Assembly (NCBI RefSeq): GCF_014646115.1
Contig: NZ_BMMV01000016.1
Location: 1 to 64,000 of the forward strand
Source: Streptomyces camponoticapitis
GTDB lineage: Bacteria; Actinomycetota; Actinomycetes; Streptomycetales; Streptomycetaceae
DNA length: 64,000 bases
Direction: 5' to 3'
Part shown: one piece after another, positions 1 to 9,368 of the stretch
Numbering within the stretch: the first letter of the stretch is position 1
Layout: each line of letters opens with the position of its first letter
Notes under the pieces: generated by a model
Databases searched by the model: none
What the model was told of the DNA's origin: nothing
What the model saw: the letters and a program-made list of their open reading frames with translations, nothing else
Program-made: the position numbers and the translations under genes

Positions 1-419
1 CGGAATAAGACCGGTCATTCACAGCGTCCTCGCTGTGTTTCTATCAAAGGAACCCGAACCCGACCCACGTATATGGACCAGGCCGGGGTATCAACATATC
101 TGGCGTTGACTTTTGGCACGCTGTTGAGTTCTCAAGGAACGGACGCTTCCTTCGTACTCACCCTCTCGGGCTTTCCTCCGGGCTTCCCTTCGGTCCTGCT
201 GTCTTGCGTTTCCGACTCTATCAGACTCTTTTTGCGTCTCACTTCTCATGGAGAAGCGATCTCAATTAAGAGGTCTAATGGCCTTCGGACTGGCCCTTTG
301 CCTTTCGGCGAGCCCGACATTATCAGAAACAACGGGGCCGAACTAAATCGGCCGCTGCGATTCGGATGATGTATCGGAGAGCTCCGCGGAAATTCGATTC
401 CCGCTCGGAGCCGAGTAGA

Positions 420-448
420 GATTAACCGTCGCTCCCGAGCTTGTCCAA
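420..448 (-). promoter_or_regulatory. Second rrn promoter
   Basis: On the minus strand TTGGAC (448-443) and TTAATC (425-420) are spaced by 17 bases. Further downstream, -10-like hexamers TAATGT (322-317) and TAGAGT (220-215) have poor -35 partners and may be additional weak rrn promoters. Tandem promoters are normal for Streptomyces rrn operons. Confidence 0.5.
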
Positions 449-466
449 CTCGGAGCCAACCGTTCA

Positions 467-495
467 AATCTACCTCCCCACACAGACCATGTCAA
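467..495 (-). promoter_or_regulatory. Strong vegetative rrn promoter
   Basis: On the minus strand TTGACA (495-490) and TAGATT (472-467) are separated by exactly 17 bases, a near-consensus promoter for the principal sigma factor HrdB. Transcription would start near 460 and run left into the rRNA leader. Confidence 0.75.
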
Positions 496-558
496 CGATC
501 GGCACCGATCTCTGTGGAGCGAACTGGAGACTAACAGGTCAGCAAGGGTCAACGCACA

Positions 559-1566
559 TCAGGCTGCCGTGGGCAACTGGGCGCTCTGGTCGGCGCTCTC
601 CACGTCGCCCGTGTCGCCCGCCCGAGCCGCTCGGCCGCCCAGCACGTACAGGTACGCCAGGAAGGCCAGCTCGGAGAAGACGCCGATGGCGATTCGGGCC
701 CAGGTAGGCAGGCCGGACGGGGTCACGAAGCCCTCGATCAGGCCCGACACGAAGAGGATCAGTGCCAGTCCGATCGCCATACCGACCGCCGCCCGGCCCT
801 GTTGGGCCAGTGCCGTGCGGCGCGTGTACGGACCGGGGTCGATCAGGGTCCAGCCGAGCCGGAGGCCCGTACCCGCCGCAACGAAGACGGCCGTCAGTTC
901 GAGCAGACCGTGGGGAAGCACCAGGCCGAGGAAGGTGTCCAGCCGGCCGGCGGAGGACATCAGGCCGATGCCGACGCCGAGGTTGAGCATGTTGAGGAAG
1001 AGGATCCAGATCACCGGGAAGCAGAGGAAGGCGCCGAGGACGAGGCACATGGCAGCGGCCTGAGCGTTGTTCGTCCAAACCTGGGCCGCGAAGGAGGCTG
1101 CCGGGTGACTTGAGTAGTAGGTCTCGTACTCGCCGCCGGGTCGGGTCATCTGTCGGAGGTCTTCGGGGGCCGCGATCGCCGACTGGACCTCGGGGTGCGT
1201 GCCTATCCACCAGCCGATGACCGACGCGACGAGCACGGAGAGCAGAGCGACCGGTATCCACCAGTGCCGGGAGCGGTACATCGCGGCGGGGAAGCCGGCC
1301 GTAAGGAAGCGTGCCGCGTCGCGCCAGCCAGCGCGGCGGGTGCCCGTGACCACCGAGCGGGCGCGCGCGACCAGCTGGGTCAGGCGTCCTATGAGCATGG
1401 GGTCCGGGGCGCTGGACTGGATCAGCGAGAGATGCGTGGATGTGCGCTGGTAGAGGGCGACGAGTTCGTCCGCCTCGGCACCGGTGAGGTGTCGTCCACG
1501 GCGCAGAAGATGTTCCAGACGGTCCCACTCAGGTCGGTGGGCCGAGACGAAGACGTCGAGATCCAT
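559..1566 (-). CDS. SpoIIM-family (stage II sporulation protein M, DUF95) membrane protein
   Basis: The 335-residue protein has a soluble N-terminal part (MDLDVFVSAHRPEWDRL, the usual family beginning) and then several membrane segments from about residue 103 onward, with family-like stretches such as VWTNNAQAA and VLPHGLLEL. Bacillus SpoIIM works with SpoIID and SpoIIP in engulfment; in Streptomyces, which has no engulfment, the role is not established. I chose the ATG at 1566 because homologues begin with this motif and GGAG lies 12 bases upstream; the frame stays open further upstream. It is divergent from the RDD gene across 119 bases, a pairing often seen in actinobacteria. Confidence 0.85.
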   Translation of the reverse strand: MDLDVFVSAHRPEWDRLEHLLRRGRHLTGAEADELVALYQRTSTHLSLIQSSAPDPMLIGRLTQLVARARSVVTGTRRAGWRDAARFLTAGFPAAMYRSRHWWIPVALLSVLVASVIGWWIGTHPEVQSAIAAPEDLRQMTRPGGEYETYYSSHPAASFAAQVWTNNAQAAAMCLVLGAFLCFPVIWILFLNMLNLGVGIGLMSSAGRLDTFLGLVLPHGLLELTAVFVAAGTGLRLGWTLIDPGPYTRRTALAQQGRAAVGMAIGLALILFVSGLIEGFVTPSGLPTWARIAIGVFSELAFLAYLYVLGGRAARAGDTGDVESADQSAQLPTAA

Positions 1567-1685
1567 GGTCGGCTGCTGCTCCAGGCACTGGGTGCGTACG
1601 GTCCGTACTACTGCGGCACGTTGCAGGCCAGCTTGGCAGACTGAGCGGTCCGGGGGCAGAGATGGTCGGCGAAGGGTGAGCACCG

Positions 1686-2633
1686 GTGAATGAGCTTGTG
1701 ACGGGCGACGCGGTCGTATTGGGGCTGCGCCCCGCGAAGCTGCCGAGCCGGGCGTTGGCCGTCGTCATCGACCTGGTGGTGGTGTGGACCGGGTACATCG
1801 TGGTGTCGATCGTCCTCGCCATCGCGACGGATTCGCTCGACACCGCGGCCGTGGCGGCGCTGGCGGTCGCGAGCTTCCTACTGATACCGGTGGGTGTGCC
1901 GATCGCGGCGGAAACCCTCAGTCACGGGCGGTCGTTGGGGAAAATGACCTGCGGGCTGCGGGTGGTGCGTGACGACGGCGGGCCGATTCGCTTCCGCCAC
2001 GCGCTGGTGCGCGGGGCGATGGGCGTGGTGGAACTGCTCATGTCCTTCGGCGTCATCGCGTGTATCGCTTCGCTCGTGTCCGCGCGTGGGCGTCGGGTCG
2101 GGGACCTGTTCGCCGGGACTCTGGTCGTACGCGAGCGTGTGCCGGCCGATCGGGCCCCTGCCGTACCGCCTCCGCCCCCGTGGCTCGTCGGGCGCTTCTC
2201 CGAGCTGGATCTGTCTTCCGTGCCCGACGACCTCTGGCTGGCCGTACGGCAGTACCTGACGCGGATGAGGCAACTCGACGCCGGCGTCGGCTGGTCGATG
2301 GCGCAGCGGCTGGCCGGTGATCTGTCGGCGCGTACGGGGGTGCCGCTTCCCCCCGGCGTACCGCCGGCGGCGTATCTCGCGGCTGTGGTCAACGAACGCC
2401 AGGCGCGGGACGCGCGGCGGGCCTTCGGCTCTGCCGCGCCGACGGCCGGCCGGTCCGCGGTCGGCGCACCTACCGGCCCGGTCGCCCCCGCCCGCCCGCC
2501 CGGGGGTCGGCCCGAGGTCGCGGAGCCGCAGGACGCGCGACCGGTGGAGGGGCCCCCGGATGCCGTGGAAGCGGCAAGTCGTGAGCCAGGACCGGCAGTT
2601 CCCCCGGCCTCCGGTTTCGCGCCGCCCGCATAG
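1686..2633 (+). CDS. RDD family membrane protein
   Basis: The protein has 315 residues. The N-terminal half is an RDD domain: R22 (PSRALAVVIDL) starts the first helix, followed by two more membrane helices, and GRRVGDLFAGTLVVRER is the typical end of the domain. The C-terminal third (about 240-315) is Ala/Pro-rich and probably disordered. RDD proteins are thought to be transporters or membrane scaffolds, with no firm substrate here. The start is GTG with AGGGTGAG a few bases upstream. The gene is divergent from the SpoIIM-like gene and converges on the next gene with a 34-base gap. Confidence 0.85.
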   Translation: MNELVTGDAVVLGLRPAKLPSRALAVVIDLVVVWTGYIVVSIVLAIATDSLDTAAVAALAVASFLLIPVGVPIAAETLSHGRSLGKMTCGLRVVRDDGGPIRFRHALVRGAMGVVELLMSFGVIACIASLVSARGRRVGDLFAGTLVVRERVPADRAPAVPPPPPWLVGRFSELDLSSVPDDLWLAVRQYLTRMRQLDAGVGWSMAQRLAGDLSARTGVPLPPGVPPAAYLAAVVNERQARDARRAFGSAAPTAGRSAVGAPTGPVAPARPPGGRPEVAEPQDARPVEGPPDAVEAASREPGPAVPPASGFAPPA

Positions 2634-2667
2634 ACACCGTCAGGCGGACACGATCAGGCGGACAAAG

Positions 2668-3282
2668 TCAGGACAGGGCCGACGGCGGGGTTTCGAGGTC
2701 TTCGAGCTCGATGCCCGGCGCCGAGAGAACCACGTCGCCACTGATGTGGACGCTGTGCTGTTCACCGGTGTCCAGGGCGCTGACCTGGTACTCGTCCACG
2801 GTCAGGGCTCCGTTGTCAGTGGCGTGCGCTTCACTTCTCACCAGCGCCCAGGACTGGTCGAGCGTTCGGGGTGCGAGGACCGGGTCCGTGAACGCGACGA
2901 GACGGACTCGGGTCGCCGGGGAAGCGGGGGTGAGGCGGAGAAGGCGGGTGATCGCGACGAGGAAGGCGGGGGATGTGCCGGTGAAGGCGTGGGCGCGGAC
3001 ATTGCCTTCGGTGGCCTCGCCGCCGGTGGGGTCGGTGCGGACCCAGGTGACGCCGTCGAGCGCGGCGCCACGGACTTGCCAGCTCGCGGCGTGCAGTTCG
3101 AGACGGATGGGGCGGCCGAGTTCGTCGAGGGTGAGGTCGACGGAGCCGGCGTGGTCACCGCCGGGGGCGGTGATCTGGGAGACGTAGCGCCAGCCGGAGG
3201 GACCCGGCGCGCAGTGGAAGTGTTCTTCGCCGAGGGGGGTGTGGTGGTGGGGATCGTGGAGTGAGTAGCGGCCACGGGGCAT
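2668..3282 (-). CDS. Conserved actinobacterial hypothetical protein
   Basis: A 204-residue soluble protein that I do not recognise as a characterised family. It begins MPRGRYSLHDPHHHTPLGEE, has a GWRYVSQI motif, and appears to be a beta-rich globular protein without signal peptide or membrane helix. The start at 3282 is supported by AAGGA 8-10 bases upstream; the open frame continues to 3360 without another good ribosome site. It lies downstream of ahcY on the same strand but is separated from it by a strong terminator-like hairpin, so it is probably transcribed alone. Confidence 0.7.
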   Translation of the reverse strand: MPRGRYSLHDPHHHTPLGEEHFHCAPGPSGWRYVSQITAPGGDHAGSVDLTLDELGRPIRLELHAASWQVRGAALDGVTWVRTDPTGGEATEGNVRAHAFTGTSPAFLVAITRLLRLTPASPATRVRLVAFTDPVLAPRTLDQSWALVRSEAHATDNGALTVDEYQVSALDTGEQHSVHISGDVVLSAPGIELEDLETPPSALS

Positions 3283-3398
3283 GTGCGGGAGTCCTTCGGT
3301 GTCCTGCGGGGCCGTGCCGTGGGAGCGCACGGGGGTGCCGCTCGCGTACACACGAACCACAGGGACCGGCAGCCGGTGGGACCGGGGGCGGGAAAGCG

Positions 3399-3435
3399 GG
3401 GCAGGCCCCCAACACGGGGGTGTGGGGGCCTGCCC
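3399..3435 (-). terminator. Terminator downstream of ahcY
   Basis: A perfect 13-bp inverted repeat (GGGCAGGCCCCCA at 3399-3411 with its complement at 3423-3435) and an 11-base loop begins 34 bases after the ahcY stop. There is no U-tract, which is usual for Streptomyces terminators. Confidence 0.7.
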
Positions 3436-3468
3436 GTACCGCTGGGTGTCAGCGGCGGTGCCTGTGGA

Positions 3469-4926
<1,458 letters not shown>

Positions 4927-5233
4927 AGCGAGCTGCTCCTCGTTAAGGGGTCGAGGGTGGGTACGGCTGACTCTGCGGCGGCGGGCATACGAATGCCCGG
5001 ACGTACGCAACGCAGTCCGTCGGAGGCCCTCTCTCCCTCGGCCGGTCCGCGCCGCAGACCGCCCGACCGCCATCAGCAGCGACGTCTGGCTCTGATGACG
5101 AATCTACACCGATCGGCCCAGCGGCCCCACAGCGCACCGGTGTCCGGTCCCCGTCATCGGCGGGCCCCGAGGGGTCCTCGACGCGTGCCTCAGGGGCTTT
5201 TCGCCGCGTGAGTGAGGCGTACGGACGCGTCAT
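4927..5233 (-). promoter_or_regulatory. ahcY upstream region with leader hairpin
   Basis: About 300 bases without a gene between ahcY and the terminator at 5234-5278. It must hold the ahcY promoter, but no convincing -35/-10 pair stands out. At 4982-4999 there is a perfect 7-bp stem with a 4-base loop (minus strand CGGGCAT-TCGT-ATGCCCG), ending about 56 bases before the start codon. It may be part of a leader control element; I could not match the region to the known SAH riboswitch consensus. Confidence 0.4.
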
Positions 5234-5278
5234 CGGTAAGGAGGCCCCGGCGCGGAATGCGCCGGGGCCTCCTTACTG
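5234..5278 (-). terminator. Strong bidirectional-type hairpin terminator
   Basis: TAAGGAGGCCCCGGCGC (5237-5253) pairs with 5259-5275 around a 5-base GGAAT loop, giving a 17-bp perfect stem that can be extended a few pairs. It lies 15 bases beyond the stop codon of the cation transporter and before ahcY. Confidence 0.85.
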
Positions 5279-5292
5279 ATGCGAGCGGGTGA

Positions 5293-6360
5293 TCAGTGGT
5301 CCTTGTCGGCCTCGGGAGTCGCCTTGGAACTCGCCTCGGGGGCAGCCTCAGGGGTCGCTCCGGGGGTTGTGCCGGGACTCGGCTCCGGCGCCGGTTCGGC
5401 GTCCGTGACGCCCGGCGACTTGGCCGGGTTGGTGCCCGCCGCTGCCGCCGCCTCGCTGTAGATGTCCGGCTCCAGGTAGATCACCCGGGCGATCGGGACC
5501 GCTTCGCGGATCCTCGACTCGGCCGCGTTGATCGCGTGCGCGACCTCGGCCGCCGTGTCGTCGTGCTCGACCGAGATCTTGGCGGCCACCAGCAGTTCCT
5601 CGGGGCCGAGGTGGAGCGTACGCATGTGGATGATGCCGGTGACGACGGTCCCGTCGACCATCGCGGCCTTGATCTTCTCCACGTCCTCCAGGCCGGCGGC
5701 CTCGCCGAGCAGCAGGGACTTCGTCTCGGCCGCCAGGACGATCGCGATCACGATCAGCAGGATGCCGATGCAGAGGGTGCCGATGCCGTCCCAGACGCCG
5801 TCTCCGGTGGCGAGTGCCAGGCTCACACCCACGAGGGCGAGGATCAGTCCGACCAGCGCACCGAGGTCCTCCAGCAGGACGACCGGGAGCTCGGGGGCCT
5901 TGGAGTGGCGGATGAACTCCTTCCACGAGCGCTTGCCACGCGTCGCGTTGGACTCCTTGATGGCTGTGCGGAACGAGAACGACTCGGCGATGATCGCGAA
6001 GACGAGGACGCCGACCGGCCAGTACCAGGCCTCGATCTCGTGCGGGTGCTTGATCTTCTCGTAGCCCTCGTAGATGGCGAACATGCCACCGACGGAGAAA
6101 AGCACGATGGAGACGAGGAACGCGTAGATGTAGCGCTCACGGCCGTAGCCGAAGGGGTGTTCCGGTGTCGCCTCGCGCTTGGCCTTCTTGCCGCCCAGGA
6201 GCAGAAGCCCCTGGTTGCCTGAGTCGGCGAGCGAGTGCACGCTCTCGGCGAGCATCGACGACGAACCACTGAAGAGGAATGCCACGAACTTGGCTACTGC
6301 GATTGCGAGGTTCGCGGCGAGCGCCGCCACGATCGCCTTGGTTCCGCCTGACGCGCTCAT
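5293..6360 (-). CDS. Cation diffusion facilitator (CDF) family metal efflux transporter
   Basis: The 355-residue protein has six predicted membrane helices starting near residue 10. The metal-site HxxxD of helix 2 is seen as H42-S-L-A-D46, and the acidic site of helix 5 as E164-D165-LGALVG. A cytoplasmic C-terminal domain (about 215-300) follows, as in zinc or iron exporters of this family, and then an odd 50-residue tail rich in Pro, Glu, Ala and Thr, probably disordered. Metal specificity cannot be read from the sequence. It is the fifth gene in the manB-Trm112-SIS-manA run; 99 bases separate it from manA. Confidence 0.92.
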   Translation of the reverse strand: MSASGGTKAIVAALAANLAIAVAKFVAFLFSGSSSMLAESVHSLADSGNQGLLLLGGKKAKREATPEHPFGYGRERYIYAFLVSIVLFSVGGMFAIYEGYEKIKHPHEIEAWYWPVGVLVFAIIAESFSFRTAIKESNATRGKRSWKEFIRHSKAPELPVVLLEDLGALVGLILALVGVSLALATGDGVWDGIGTLCIGILLIVIAIVLAAETKSLLLGEAAGLEDVEKIKAAMVDGTVVTGIIHMRTLHLGPEELLVAAKISVEHDDTAAEVAHAINAAESRIREAVPIARVIYLEPDIYSEAAAAAGTNPAKSPGVTDAEPAPEPSPGTTPGATPEAAPEASSKATPEADKDH

Positions 6361-6459
6361 GGGTGCGGTGGATCCCTTCCTCGGTCTGCGGCCCTGGCGC
6401 CGCGGGTACGGCGGGACATTGTTGCAGCCGCCGAAGCGGACCGTACGCGAAGCGTTGGT

Positions 6460-7629
6460 TCAGGCGATGACGGTGGCCCGGAAGACCGTGCCCGTACCGG
6501 TCAGTTCGGTCTTTTCACCGGCCGGGACGAAGACCGAACCACCCGGCGCCAGGTCGAAGTCGTTGGCGCGCGGGGTGCCTTGCGTGCAGAGGAGGATCTG
6601 CGGGGTGCCCGCGGTGATTTCGCGGGGTTCCGCGCCGGGCGCCAGGACGTAGCGGGACAAACGGAACTCATCGATCGGGGTGTCGTACAGCTCCTCGCCC
6701 GACGGCGACGCCTCGGGGCGGAGTACGGCGGGTTCGGTCGGCTCGAAGCGCACGACGCGGAGCAGTTCGGGTACGTCGACGTGTTTGGGGGTGAGGCCGC
6801 AGCGCAGGACGTTGTCCGAGTTGGCCATGATCTCCACGCCCAGACCGTTGAGATAGGCGTGCGGGACGCCGGCGCCGAGGAAAAGGGCTTCGCCGGGCTG
6901 GAGTTGTACGTGGTTGAGCAGCATGGCCGCGATGACGCCGGGATCTCCGGGGTAATGGTGGGCGATCGAGGCATATGGCGAGTACTCGCCGCCGAGGCGT
7001 GCCGCGGCTTCCGCGGAGGAATGAACAGTGTGGGACATCTCGTCGGGGTCGGCGGTGAGCACGGCGGTGAGGATCTCGCGCAGCGCGGCTTCCTCGGGGT
7101 GGGCGTGCAGAAGGTCGACGTACGGCTTGAGCGAGTCGACGTCCAGCCGGGCGAGGAAGTCGGCAGTCTTGTCGGGGGCACGGAAGCCGCAGAGGCCGTC
7201 GAAGGGGGTGAGGGCGCAGATCAGTTCGGGCTTGTGGTTGGCGTCCTTGTAGTTGCGGTGCGGCGCGTCGATGGGGACGCCCTGGCGCTCCTCCGCCGCG
7301 AAGCCCTCTTTCGCCTGGGCGAGGTTGGGGTGGACCTGAAGGGAGAGCGGGGCGCCTGCGGCAAGGAGTTTGAGAAGGAAGGGGAGACGTGGACCGAATT
7401 TCTTGACGGTGGGGGCTCCTAGTTCAGCCTCGGGGGCGGCTGCGATGACTTCGGAGAGGGGGTGTTCGAGGAGGGTGGTGGTGCGGTTGACACGGGACGG
7501 GGCCCCGGGGTGGGCGCCCATCCACATCTCGGCCTGGGGCTCGCCGGTGGGGGCGGTGCCGAGCAGTTCCGGGATGGCGGTCGTGGAGCCCCAGGCATAG
7601 GGGCGCACAGTGTTGGAGAGGCGGTCCAT
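6460..7629 (-). CDS. manA: Mannose-6-phosphate isomerase, class I
   Basis: A 389-residue cytosolic zinc enzyme interconverting fructose-6-phosphate and mannose-6-phosphate, the entry to GDP-mannose. The family signature YKDANHKPELICAL is present, with zinc-ligand regions LQVHPN and KPE, the active-site stretch GLGVEIMANSDNVLRCGLT, and a beta-barrel C-terminus. Starting at the ATG at 7629 gives the usual length. It follows the SIS-domain gene by 115 bases in the same direction, and manB lies further upstream in the same run, so both steps up to mannose-1-phosphate are encoded together. Confidence 0.95.
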   Translation of the reverse strand: MDRLSNTVRPYAWGSTTAIPELLGTAPTGEPQAEMWMGAHPGAPSRVNRTTTLLEHPLSEVIAAAPEAELGAPTVKKFGPRLPFLLKLLAAGAPLSLQVHPNLAQAKEGFAAEERQGVPIDAPHRNYKDANHKPELICALTPFDGLCGFRAPDKTADFLARLDVDSLKPYVDLLHAHPEEAALREILTAVLTADPDEMSHTVHSSAEAAARLGGEYSPYASIAHHYPGDPGVIAAMLLNHVQLQPGEALFLGAGVPHAYLNGLGVEIMANSDNVLRCGLTPKHVDVPELLRVVRFEPTEPAVLRPEASPSGEELYDTPIDEFRLSRYVLAPGAEPREITAGTPQILLCTQGTPRANDFDLAPGGSVFVPAGEKTELTGTGTVFRATVIA

Positions 7630-7744
7630 GGGGTGCTTCCTGGTCGCGTGACGGTGACGTGCGGGCGCGTGGAGTTGACGGTGCGAAGTCGGGGGTGTGC
7701 GAGGTGAGTTCAGCGCGGGGGTCGGTCGGGGAAGCCGGTCGGAG

Positions 7745-8881
7745 TCATTCGCGGTTGCCGGATGCCAGGGCCAGATAGACGGCCGTGAAGTCCGTGATGG
7801 CGACGAGTTCGGCTAGGGCTTCGAGTTCGCTGCCCTCCTGCGGCTCCAGTTCGCTGATGGCCGTCTCGTGGCTGATGGCGAGTTCACGGGCCGCGGGTGC
7901 CGCGGTCAGTCCGCCGACGGGCCGGTCGCGGAGCAGCACGACACGGGCGCGCAGCGCCTGGGGCTCCTCGACGCGGTCGCGGAAGAAGTCGTCGGGGTCG
8001 GCGGCACCGCCGGCGAAGTCGCCGCCCAGGAGGAGGCCGTGTGCGGGCAGTGCGCCCGGAAGCTCGGCGGCGAGCGCGGGGCGGCCGGACAACTCGGCCA
8101 GTACGGCGGCGAAGCGGCGCCCGACCGGGGCGGCTGCCGTGCCTTCCGTCCAGATCAGCGGGAGGCTCTCGGCGAGTTCGGCGGCCAGAGTCTTTGCCGG
8201 ATTGCTGTATGTGGCGATGGCCGGGCCGCAGCGCTCCGCCGTGGTGTCGAGGCGGTCGGCGACGAGCTGAAGTGTCTCGGCCGACGCGGTGAGCAGTCCG
8301 ACACGGTCGAGAAGGGAGAGAAGGGGGGTGAAGAGCGCCCAGAGGGCACCCGGGCTGGCGGCCTGGGTCTCCTCGTACTGCTCCTGCGGTGTCGGCGCCA
8401 TGGGCACGGAGAGACCGCGCGTACCGCCGACGGCCTCGCTGAGCGGGGATTGACTCGGGGCGACGGCGACGACGCTGCAGCCTCGGCGGTAGGCCTGCTC
8501 GGCCAGGAGGGCCAGGCCGGGTTCGCCGCCGTCGGTGGTGGCGATGAGGAGCAGGTCGACGGAGCCGGCCCAGCCGGGGAGGGCCCAGCGCAGGGCGCCT
8601 GCCGCGGGGGCGACGCCGGTGGGGCGCAGCAGCGTGACGGGCGCGGCGGCACCGGCGAGCGCGCCAAGCAGGTCGGCGACGCCGAGCGCGGCGGTGCCGG
8701 AGCCCGCGAACAGTACGGCGCGGGGGCGGCCCTCCGGGTTGAGGTTCCCGATGCCCGCCTCGGCGGCGTGCCGGACGGCGGTACGGACGCGTGCTCCGGC
8801 CTCCGCGGCGCCGAGGAGGAGCCCGCGGTGGTCGGCGCGGGCCAGCGCGTCCGGCGCGTCGAGCAAGGACTCGTCGAGCAT
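7745..8881 (-). CDS. SIS-domain sugar isomerase-like protein
   Basis: A 378-residue protein of the actinobacterial SIS family often labelled phosphoglucose/phosphomannose isomerase-like. VLFAGSGTAALGVADLL (about residue 56 onward) is the phosphosugar-binding first SIS unit, and a second SIS-like half follows. I start it at the ATG at 8881 (MLDESLLDAPD) because GGAG lies 11 bases upstream and homologues begin there; the frame is open to 8929. Catalysis is unproven in this family and it could be regulatory. It sits between the Trm112-like gene and manA, which points to mannose metabolism. Confidence 0.85.
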   Translation of the reverse strand: MLDESLLDAPDALARADHRGLLLGAAEAGARVRTAVRHAAEAGIGNLNPEGRPRAVLFAGSGTAALGVADLLGALAGAAAPVTLLRPTGVAPAAGALRWALPGWAGSVDLLLIATTDGGEPGLALLAEQAYRRGCSVVAVAPSQSPLSEAVGGTRGLSVPMAPTPQEQYEETQAASPGALWALFTPLLSLLDRVGLLTASAETLQLVADRLDTTAERCGPAIATYSNPAKTLAAELAESLPLIWTEGTAAAPVGRRFAAVLAELSGRPALAAELPGALPAHGLLLGGDFAGGAADPDDFFRDRVEEPQALRARVVLLRDRPVGGLTAAPAARELAISHETAISELEPQEGSELEALAELVAITDFTAVYLALASGNRE

Positions 8882-8977
8882 GGCGGGTAGGTCTCCGATC
8901 GCCGGGCGCCGTGGACGGCGCGTGGGCACGGGCGGTGGCGGTGGCGTTTCGCGAGTGGCCTGCGCGGGCGGGCTCTT

Positions 8978-9160
8978 CTAGGCGGGGCGGCGGGCCTCGT
9001 CGACGAGGAGTACGGGGATGTCGTCCCGGACCGGGTAGGCCAGGCCGCAGTCCTCGCCGGTGCAGATCAGCTCGGGGATGTCGTCCGCCGTGTGGTCGCT
9101 GAGCGGCGAGTGGCAGGCCGGGCAGGCGAGGATCTCCAGGAGGCCGGCTTCGAGCGGCAT
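8978..9160 (-). CDS. Trm112 family zinc-ribbon-like small protein
   Basis: A 60-residue protein with a CPACH motif and a second Cys pair region (CTGEDCGLAYPV), the pattern of the Trm112/YcaR family. Eukaryotic Trm112 activates methyltransferases; the bacterial partner is not known. The ATG at 9160 is chosen because MPLEAGLLEILACPACH is the standard beginning and GAAGGG lies upstream. It lies between manB and the SIS gene in the same orientation, an arrangement conserved in actinobacteria. Confidence 0.9.
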   Translation of the reverse strand: MPLEAGLLEILACPACHSPLSDHTADDIPELICTGEDCGLAYPVRDDIPVLLVDEARRPA

Positions 9161-9368
9161 GTGGTGGGTGTCCCTTCGAACGAGCTGAGGCGTGCGGAGT
9201 GGTGCGGATCGAGCCATGTCAGCCTACCGCCGGAGGGTGACGCGAGGCTCGCTCCGGGGCTGAGGCTGGAAGTGGGGCTGGACTGGGGCTGGACTGGGCT
9301 GGGGGGCGAGGGTGGGCCGGGCACGGGACGCTTCCCTCATGCCCTCGCCGGAGCGCGCTGTCCCGCCC

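Larger units (their letters stand above)
1..560 (-). promoter_or_regulatory. Promoter region and leader of a 16S-23S-5S rRNA operon
   Basis: Read on the minus strand this is the upstream region of an rrn operon. The 16S gene itself is just off the left end; from memory of other Streptomyces leaders its 5' end should lie within about 100 bases of position 1. The diagnostic part is the conserved leader block at 140-115 (minus sequence TTGAGAACTCAACAGCG), followed at 46-1 by the CAGCGAGGACGCTGTG hairpin and a GACCGG..TTATTCCG segment that precedes 16S in Streptomyces and takes part in RNase III processing. Several promoter-like hexamer pairs occur between 550 and 210, as expected for rrn operons with multiple promoters. 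No protein gene is supported here; short open frames across it are chance. Confidence 0.85.

Noticed and set aside
73..552. Small open frames in the rrn leader
   Set aside because: The stretch matches the Streptomyces rRNA leader and promoters; the frames lack ribosome sites.
4927..5100. SAH riboswitch upstream of ahcY
   Set aside because: Conserved core sequences of that riboswitch are not seen; only an isolated hairpin remains.
9250..9303. CTGGACTGGGG-type repeats beside the Trm112-like gene
   Set aside because: Two or three short copies of low complexity, with no sign of function.
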